Assembly (NCBI GenBank): GCA_027475525.1
Contig: JAMWFC010000058.1
Span: forward strand, 1,139,270-1,203,269
Direction: 5' to 3'
DNA: 64,000 nt
Source: Macrolepiota albuminosa
Taxonomy: Eukaryota > Basidiomycota > Agaricomycetes > Agaricales > Agaricaceae
The notes below the pieces were generated by a model. It saw only the letters and a list, made by a program, of their open reading frames with translations, was not told the origin of the DNA and did not search any database. Of the stretch, positions 56,556 to 64,000 are shown piece by piece. A program made the position numbers and the translations under genes. Position 1 is the first letter of the stretch. The number at the start of each line of letters is the position of its first letter.

Positions 56556-58423
56556 TGCGGAACCTGATTGTTGAAGTCGACGCTAGGTACATCAAGGGCA
56601 TGCTGCAGAATCCCGATATCCAGCCATCCGCTAGCATGAACCGTTGGGTGGTCGCTATTCTTATGTTTCAATTTGAGTTGGTGCACGTCAAGAGCTCTTT
56701 CCACGGACCAGATGGACTCTCTAGGCGACCACGGCAGCCTGGCGACCCGGCAGTGGATCCACAGGCGGATAGCGATTTCGAGGACTGGATCAACAGATTA
56801 CATAGTTTTGTGCACCTTATACAACAGCCAGTTCCCCTACTACGACGGCAACAGCCTGCCAGTATCCTTTTACATCCCATTGTCCCTTACCGCCCCGAGA
56901 TCTTTAGCGCACCCCTCACATTCTACATGGCAAGCATTTTTGGTCAACACTCACCTCCAGTAAAAGTTGTACAAGAACCCAATCCGCTAAGAGAAGACAG
57001 CAGAAACCTGACCTACGATGCCATTCCCCGAACTGCCAAGGCAAAGGCAGAAGACTGTCGCTTGTTAATAGTGGAACAATGGATACAAGACCTCAAGCGA
57101 CCCGCAGGCCTTACCAACGAGCAATACGCAACCTTTATCCGATATGCCACCCACTTCTTCTTTACCGACAACCGCCTTTGGCGACGAAATTGAGATGGAG
57201 CTCACAAGCTGGTCATCAAGCCAGAAAGTCGCTTATGAGTCCTGCACGCCATGCATGACAAGCTAGGACATAGAGGTTTGTACGCTACCCGAGCCTCTTT
57301 GTTAGAACGATTCTGGTGGCCACACGCTAGTGCCAATATCGCCTGGTACATTAGGACTTGCCACCTCTGCCAAATTCAACAAACACGCCAAGTACTCATA
57401 CCGCCAACCGTTGCAACGCCAGCTCCCCTCTTCAGCAAAATTTACGTCAATACCATGCATATGCCCAAATCTGGTCACTACAAGTACATTATTCAAGGTC
57501 GTTGCTCGCTAATCCATTGGCCTGAATTTCGAATGCTCCAGAGAGAAAATACAGAGGCGGTCGCCAAGTGGCTGTTTGAGGATGTCATTTGCTGTTGGGG
57601 AGCGCTAAGAGAAATCGTCACAGATAACGGTGCACCAATTATCAAAGCGCTAACATATCTTGCCAAGAAATACAACATTCACCACATTCGAGTATCTGGC
57701 TACAACAAACACGCCAATGGCCTGGTAGAGAGACCACACTTTGACGTTCGGCAAGCGCTCTTTAAGGCAGTCGATGGCGACGAGTCTCGTTGGAGTGAAG
57801 CGACTTACTCAGTATTTTGGTCGGAAAGAGTTACCATTCGTAAGCGCATGGGTTGTTCTCCCTATTACGCAGCTACTGGCACCCATCCGTTACTCCCTGC
57901 CGACATTATAGAAGCGACCTACCTTCAGCCAGCACCCAACAGTATCTTAGCGACTACCGATCTGATCGCCAGACGAGCTATTGATCTCCAGCAAAGGAAA
58001 GAAGATTTAGAGTGACTTCACGAGGTAGTCTTTAGCGCCCGTCGCCAAGCAGCCCTACGATTCGAGACCGAGCATAGCGCTACTATCAAGGATTACAACT
58101 TCCTGAGGGGCGCACTAGTGCTTATGCGCAACTCCAAAATCGAAACCTCATACAACAAGAAAATGCGCCCGCGCTATCTAGGACCCTTGGTAGTTATCTC
58201 TTGTAACCGTGGAGGCGCTTACGTGCTCTGTGAATTAGATGGTGCAGTACTACATCGACCTGTTGCCGCCTTTCACCTATTACCGTATCTTGCCAGAGAG
58301 CAAATTATCTTGCCGTTAGAAGCGCTAGACATCGACACCACCAAGCTTAGGGAACTTGAAGAAACAGAATTATTGGACGATGATGATTTGCCGACTCTAG
58401 TTGAAGAAGAAGAAAATGATTAG

Positions 58424-58844
58424 AAAAGACTATATCTTGATAAGCTCTTTCTTTCTATTACTTACCTTACTTATCTTTCTTGCCGATACTTACTGTACTA
58501 TATCCCACAGACAATTCCTTACGTAGTCAAGTCGCAGCGCTAGTGTGTCGCCAACGCTTAGCGCTCTGTGCAACTCTTGCCAAGGGTTTTTTGCTATGAT
58601 GATTTACTGAGTGTTTCCCTTTTTCCTAAAAATTTGTCTAAGTCCCTCACCTACTACTCCTCTTACTAAAACCTACCTTAGAATACTTGCCGCTTGCTTT
58701 CTCTTTGCTTTACTTTCTTGACTCTCTGCTGTTGCGCTAACTCAGATTACGGGACTTATCATTCCACTCGGCAAGGGATATATATGTGTGTACGGCAACA
58801 GGCAAAAATCTATATACATGATGGCCTATCTACCCTAAGGTCCA
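58424..58844. other. convergent spacer between pol and antisense gene of R
   Basis: Counterpart of 13670-14089 in L with clear sequence similarity. No ORF. It should hold both 3' ends. Confidence 0.6.
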
Positions 58845-61080
58845 TCAGTCTTTGTTTTCAGTAAGCGACGAGGAGTCGTCGAGTGGCAAGAGGTTGCCAA
58901 CTTGCACGTGGTTGAGAGTTTGCCACTCCAGAGCCTCGTTGCAGTCAGCTTGATATTCCTGCAAGGTATCCATACTCCTGGTCAAGTTGGAATACCGCAG
59001 ACGCGAAGCCATAATTTGCTCCCAGGCTCGCTCACGCTCACGACCTAGCACCGCTCACATGCTTGCCGCATGCGCCGCCATCCGCTCTATCACCTGGGGA
59101 GGGTAAAGGGCCACCACAGGATAAACCAAGTCCTCCCCCAGCCACTTGTGAGAATTGCCAGTGACTCTTGGCTGAGGCTGGGGGGTCCACGACGAGGGCC
59201 CACTCGAGCTCATCCAGAGCTGTGTCACCAAGTCACCCTCACTTACTCAGGGGGTGGCAGGCTCCACCATCGGCAACTCCTGAGACTCACCAGGGACGTC
59301 CCGCAAAGTCTCATCCATTTCCCCCTCGGCATCTTCATTGCCGCCCTCTACCTCCTCGCGACCTGGCGATCCTCCCCATGTCTCCTCCTCCCCGGCTAAC
59401 TCCTGCACGCCAGCGGGCTCTCCCATTACAACGTCACCTTCATCTTCTGGGGTGCCAGCAGTCGAAACATTGGCAGGCGCGTCTTCAGGCAAGGCGAGAG
59501 GGGACAGTAGGCGGCTGGGGCCAGCCTCACCGCTAACGGGAGGGAGGCGGCTGGCGGCAAGGGCTTCTCCAAGCTCCCTCATCTCCGTGTCCTCAGCAGT
59601 TGGAGAGGAGGGGGGCGACTCAATGTGTACACATTTGGCCTTACCTTTGCCCTTGCTTGAGGAGGAGGCCTTGCGTTTTTCTTGGCGCTCGCCAGCGCCA
59701 CGCTTTCCGACCAATTCCGATTCATCTCCTTGGCGCATCGGCAGCGCCAAGGAGGACTTGCTGATCTTCGCCGCTCTCCCAGCGGCAACCTCCTTACGTT
59801 CCCCCTCCACAAACTCCCTAGCGCGCTTAACCAAAACGGCATGGGAAAAGGTCCTCTCAACAACGATATCTGGTGCCCCTCCCCGCTTGCGACTCTTGGC
59901 GCCATCAATGGTACAGGCATGCTTGAGAGTGCCGCATCGGTAGCAGGGTTGAGCACCAGTGGAGAACCAACAACTCTCGGGATCGTTGTCGGCCCAACAT
60001 TTGTCGCACTAAGATCAGTTAAGTGGAAGAAAGGTTATAAAGAATATTTGCTTACCGCTCCACGCAAATCTTTAAACTCTTGGCACGTTGCCAGGGAAAC
60101 CATGTGTTTATTCTTCATCTTGGGCAACTCCACTCCTCCCTCAATGCCCTCATCCATAACAACATCTTCCCGGCGCGGCAAGAGCAAACCCTTCAACTCC
60201 TTGTCATCGAAAGTGGTCTGACTAGGGAGCTGGGAGAGAGTCAGTAGAAAGTCGGCAAAGAGTCACAACGGCATACCTCGTATTGAGGACCCTTCCCCTT
60301 GCAAGACTAGCAAAAGTTACCATCGGTAAGAAGAAACGCCAACGACAGCAGACTCACTTTCTTCTTCAAAGCCTTGCCAGGCTTAGAAGGTGAACCCCCT
60401 GTGCTTGCTGGCAGTGTGGGGCTCTGAACACTGCCGGCGCAAGACCCCTTGCTGGAACCCTCGGCAACGGACTCCTTCTTCTGCTCCTTGGCAAGCTCTG
60501 CTCTTGCCACCGCCAAGGAGTGCACGGCAGCAGCGGCAGCAGCCTCCTCCTGCTCCTGCTCGATTTGCAATCGAGCAAGGGGCTCCAGTACCTCTTGCTT
60601 ACTACAAGGAGATAGTTCAGTCCATAGCTAGAGAAAGGAAGGTCAGAAGCTACTTACTCGGTTTCTGATGCGTTTACGGTCATTGGCAACGCGCCAGAAA
60701 GAATGTCCTCAAGTTCATCTTCGATAGTGAGAATGGGGAGAGGCGCCTAGGGAGCAATCAGCTAAGCAACACGGCAGGCAACAAAAGCAACTTACGAAAC
60801 GGGAGAAGGGCGCTAACCACTCAGCGCCACGATTGTCGACATACCGTGCGTGGCACCACTCCCGCACCTTGATTTTGCGATCCCACCCAACGCCAAGGAC
60901 TCTCACTTCATACCATTGCTCTAGCAGCTTCATCATGCCAACCACTAAGTTTTGAGACGCCTCGGCGCCAACGCCCTTGATGTGCCGAATAAAACGATTG
61001 GCCTTGGCAATGTAAGCATACGCGGCTTCTTGAGCAGCCTGAGAAGGCACGGGGGGCAGAGTTGGAATGCGGAAAGACAT
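58845..61080 (-). pseudogene. antisense GAL4-like zinc-cluster gene of element R
   Basis: Minus strand, convergent to R pol. Exons: 61080-60796, 60746-60658, 60601-60358, 60306-60277, 60229-60056, 60008-58845; introns 47-56 nt, GT-AG. Exon lengths 285, 89, 244, 30, 174, 1164 nt: four equal those of L, and the third differs by 45 nt, so the frame is kept. The protein would be 661 residues: conserved N-terminal domain (MSFRIPTLPP), coiled Glu/Ala-rich segment, Cys cluster CDKCWADNDPES...CYRCGTLKHAC at about 275 (C-X2-C-X8-C-X8-C-X2-C-X6-C), Lys-rich basic patch, acidic region, helical C-terminus. Two TGA codons (59249-59247 and 59057-59055) interrupt the last exon; both would be Arg if CGA. It may be a DNA-binding regulator; that is inferred from the cluster only. 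Confidence 0.82.
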
Positions 61081-61214
61081 TTTAATTTTATTGAGCGCCA
61101 GGTAAAGATGGGGAGAAGAAACGAAGTCCAAACTCACGCGCCAGGACTATAAACAAAATCTCAAGAACACACGGACCACTTGTCACAAAAGCAGTAACAA
61201 TAGCCTTATTTGGT
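61081..61214 (-). promoter_or_regulatory. promoter region of the antisense gene in R
   Basis: Only about 170 bp separate the antisense ATG from the 3' LTR, so its promoter lies here or in the LTR. It contains conserved blocks shared with L (CAGGACTATAAACAAAAT). In L this stretch is split by a solo LTR. Confidence 0.4.
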
Positions 61215-61249
61215 GACTGAGGACAGTCAATTTTTCAGTTGGGGGGAGA
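61215..61249 (+). promoter_or_regulatory. polypurine tract of R with upstream hairpin
   Basis: GACTGAGGACAGTC, a short T-rich spacer, and TTGGGGGGAGA immediately before the 3' LTR, the same as in L. Confidence 0.75.
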
Positions 61250-62175
61250 TGATAGGACCCCATACAGGATCAGCGCATCAACAGCAGGCTACGGCAACAC
61301 GGCACAGGCTCAGAATACCTTAGCGTGCGCTAATTAACCAATTTTGGCAATATTTGACGGCCGCACGCAGCAAGAAGCAGATCCGATCAGTGATAGCGCC
61401 GACGGCAGACAGAATGACAACTGACAGATGGCATCAGTCACTGATGACAGTGCTTAGGGAGAAGCCTGATGATCTATCAAAAACTGACGGACAGCTTGGC
61501 GTTTGACCTTGGCGTCTGACACCGCTTAGCGTCTCGATTTGGCACCTGACATTGCTTAGGTGCTCTGACAGACAGAAGGGTGATGAATTGATGGTTTAGC
61601 ATCGCGATCTGCCACCTGGCGTCGCTAAGGGTCTTGAATGGATGGTAGGGATCTGAAACCGTTGGAGCTACCCCTATAAAAATTTCTAGTTTACCGCACT
61701 TTGGCATCATTAGCTACTGGCGACGGTGAACTCATTGTAGTATAAAAGTACTTACCAACTTGTAAATCAAACAATAGACCAGAGTTTCCTGCTCCCCTTT
61801 CTTCAGTCTCCCTTACGCTCGAGATTTCATTTACGGTCGGCAACATTGAACTTATCGGCAGTTGCAGACTCTCGCTAGCCTTTGACACACTCGCACCTTG
61901 CAGCTACGGCAGGCATTATCGACGCTTAGACTTCGCTAAGCTTATTGTGTTCTTGCCGCTAACATTGCCATGTTTGCTTACCGCTTCTTCATAGGCGCTT
62001 TACCTTAGCGCTTTACACTTACTGACCCCCTTACTGACTATTCCTCATTTTCATAGGCGCGTTCTCTGGGACCTGCCTGGGACTCCTCACATCACTTTTA
62101 GCGTGCCCAATGCAAGCTTTTGGTACGGTAACACTATTGTTATATTTGTTACTGACCAAACTTTGGGCGTCATCA
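61250..62175 (+). repeat. 3' LTR of element R
   Basis: 926 bp, TGATAGGACC...GCGTCATCA. In the first 330 bp, 10 of the 11 differences I could see from the 5' LTR are transitions at CpG sites. Confidence 0.93.
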
Positions 62176-62305
62176 ACTTACCGCTTTTTCCCTAAGTGCT
62201 TTTGTCTTAGCGCTTGACACTTGCCGACCTTTTTCTGACTTTACTTTATTTTCATAGGCGTGTTCTCTGGGACCTGCCTGGGACTCCCCTCATCACTTTA
62301 AGCGC
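62176..62305 (+). repeat. LTR fragment between R and E3
   Basis: Matches the 3' part of an L-family LTR (CTTACCGC...CATCACTTTAAGCGC) but is missing both ends. E3 appears to have inserted into it on the right; on the left it meets the R 3' LTR. Confidence 0.75.
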
Positions 62306-63394
62306 TGATAGGACCCTATACAGGTTAGGCGCATCAACGGCAGGCTCGGCACCAGTTCCGGAAACCTTGCCGCACTCGTTCCGAACTTAGCGCACGCGTT
62401 CTACCCATTTTAAGCCATTCCCGACGGCCGCGCACGGCAAGAAGCAGATCCGATCAATGATAGCGCCGACGGCAGCAGGAATGACAACTGACAGATGGCA
62501 TCAGTCACTGACGACAGCGCTTAGCGAGAAGCTTGATGATCTATCAAAAACTGACGGATAGCTTGGCGTTTGACCTTGGCGTCTGACACCGCTTACCGTC
62601 TCGATTTGGCGCCCAACGTCGCTTAGGTGTTCTGACAGACAGAAGGGTGATGGATTGATGGTTTAGTACCGCGATCTGCCGCCTGGTGGCGCCAAGGGTC
62701 CTCAAAGGACGGTAGGGATCGGAAACCGTTGGAGCTACCCTATGAAATTTTCCAGTTTACCGCACTTTGGCGATGGTTGGTCACTGGCGACGGTGAACTC
62801 CTTGTAGTATATAAAGTACTTACCGACTTGTACATACGACATCGACGAATAGACCAGAGTTCACTACTCCCTTTCCTTCAGTCTCCCTTACGCTCAAGAG
62901 CTCATTTACGCTACGGTCGGCAACGTCAAAACTCATCGGCAGTTGCAGACGCTTGCCAACACTCGACATACTCACGCCTTGCAACTATGGCAGGCATTAT
63001 CGACGCTTAGATTTCGCTAAGCATATCGTGCTCTTGCCGCTCACATTGCCGTGTTCACTTACCGCATTTTCCTTAGGCGCTTTACCTTAGCGCTTGACAC
63101 TTGCCGACACCCGTTACCGACTTTTACCCTTTTTCCACAGACGCGTTCTCTGGGACCTGCCCGGGACTCCTCAAATCACTTATAGCGCGCCCAACGCAAA
63201 CTCTTGGTACGGTAACACTTAAGTTACATTTGTTACTGACCAAACTTTGGGCGTCATCAAATTGGAGCCCACCGCGAGGGAATCTCTAGGGCAGAATTCC
63301 GCCAGAAACCCGTCTTCAGCGTAGGCGCCGCCTGCTAGAGCAGTCGGCAGAAGGCATAGCTCCTTCCCACCCATCAACTCCACAACCACCTGGT

Positions 63395-63548
63395 GCCTTA
63401 CCGGGTCTCTCTCTAGCCCAGGAACTACAGAACGCCACTGTAGACGCTTTTCCTGATCTCTTCCCGCATTCGCCTTACCGGGTCTCTCTCTAGCCCAGGA
63501 ACTACAGAACGCCACTGTAGACGCTTTTCCTGATCTCTTCCCGCATTC
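63395..63548. repeat. 77-bp exact tandem duplication (12 of 12)
   Basis: 63395-63471 equals 63472-63548 exactly. It lies in the leader upstream of E3 gag. Confidence 0.93.
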
Positions 63549-63718
63549 CTCGATTATAGTGCCGACGACCCCTTAGCGTCGCCCTTTGCCTTACCGCAAT
63601 CAGTCACTCCCATCACTCCTTTAACACCGCTTTCTCAATTCGCCATTTCTCTTACCCCGTCGCCAATACCTAGAACTCCTTCCCCACTACCGCTAACCGA
63701 ACTCGTTACCACCGTCGC

Positions 63719-64000
63719 CATGGAACAACAAGTCCAGCGCATGCCGCCACGCAACCACTTCTCGGCACCGAAATGGGACGAGTCCAAGCCACGGGAGCTC
63801 TCCCAGTATTTCAAGGAATTGGAGTATTTATTCAGAGATTGTAACATTACCGACCACACGCAGATGAAGGAGTACGCGGCAAGATACGTATCGTATGACA
63901 TGGCAGAGACGTGGACAGGTTTGACCGAGTTTGCCGCCTTTGTCCCTGCCGCCCCACCCGTTCCAGCCCAAGGCGCTTCGTATGAGGACTGGAAGACGGC
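63719..64000 (+). CDS. E3 gag, partial
   Basis: ATG at 63719 (MEQQVQRMPP) followed by the same N-terminal gag sequence as L and R (NHFSAPKWDESKPRELSQYF). Open to the window end. As in L and R the upstream sequence also reads as a conserved Pro/Thr-rich extension, here with a one-base difference near 63548 and the 77-bp duplication. Confidence 0.8.

Larger units (their letters stand above)
54398..58423 (+). pseudogene. R pol: reverse transcriptase, RNase H, integrase
   Basis: The frame opens at 54398. Domains as in L: RT (LPMGWTNSV, FIDDVGVKG near 55780), RNase H (PVILAVDTSYIAVGYF near 56278), integrase (HDKLGHRG, VNTMHM where L has VDTMHM, TDNGAPI, NGLVERPH), YLGPLVVI motif. The first catalytic Asp of the integrase is thus Asn (near 57450), which should abolish activity. 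TGA stops at 55437, 57191, 57236 and 58013 are all CGA in L; one at 56151 is shared with L. 77-bp duplications at 54489, 54925 and 56402 add artificial shifts. Ends TAG 58421-58423. Confidence 0.88.
50864..62175 (+). mobile_element. LTR retrotransposon R (Ty3/Gypsy), sister of L
   Basis: 5' LTR 50864-51789, primer site, gag-protease, pol, convergent minus-strand zinc-cluster gene, polypurine tract, 3' LTR 61250-62175. Both LTRs are 926 bp and very similar. The 4-bp flanks (TTGT and ACTT) do not match, so the insertion has been rearranged, for example by LTR-LTR recombination, or misjoined in assembly. Coding regions carry several CGA-to-TGA changes relative to L. Confidence 0.9.
62306..64000 (+). 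mobile_element. third L/R-family element (E3), truncated by window end
   Basis: 5' LTR 62306-63259 (954 bp, TGATAGGACC...GCGTCATCA), primer site TGGAGCCCACCGCGAGGG at 63263, then gag. It is a slightly different LTR subfamily from R. The rest lies beyond the window. Confidence 0.88.

Overview
The window looks like a repeat-rich chromosome region of a filamentous basidiomycete, most likely an agaricomycete. This is inferred from spliceosomal introns of 46-59 nt with GTAAGT/GTATG-type donors and CTAAC/CTGAT-like branch sites, a fungal patatin/NB-ARC/TPR receptor-like gene, chromodomain Ty3/Gypsy and Tad-like LINE elements, and CpG-focused C-to-T decay. Species cannot be named from the sequence. 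Nearly everything is transposon; the only intact host-type gene seen is the receptor-like gene at 38492-42156 (minus).

Layout. 1-2760: degraded unknown ORFs ending at a polypurine tract and LTR start. 4240-8092 plus 21703-22560: an old plus-strand Gypsy element (called E0) with an integrase relic, a minus-strand gene and a 3' LTR. It is split by element L (8093-21702, minus; 4-bp target duplication TCAC), a 13.6-kb LTR retrotransposon. L itself carries two later solo LTRs (9129-10198, duplication GCGT; 11698-12716, duplication CCGG). 22560-31200: AT-rich graveyard with inverted repeats, tRNA-like SINE modules, a foldback element, a degraded minus-strand zinc-cluster gene and a chromovirus relic. 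31222-36976: young chromovirus with apparently identical LTRs (after allowing for a 77-bp duplication) and duplication ATCAT, inserted into that relic. 38492-42156: receptor-like gene. 43852-50863: Tad-like LINE (minus) with poly(A). 50864-62175: element R (plus), sister of L. 62176-64000: LTR fragment, then the start of a third sister, E3.

Main biological observation. L and R carry, between pol and the 3' LTR, a convergent gene on the strand opposite gag-pol. It has five introns at equivalent positions, nearly identical exon lengths in both copies, and encodes a GAL4-like zinc-cluster protein. Two older relics in the window may share this plan. Both clear copies now contain TGA codons that look like CpG decay of CGA.

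Main technical observation. Twelve direct duplications with a period of exactly 77 bp are scattered over unrelated sequence. They break frames in gag and pol and probably come from unmerged 77-base contig overlaps, so many apparent frameshifts here should not be read as biology.
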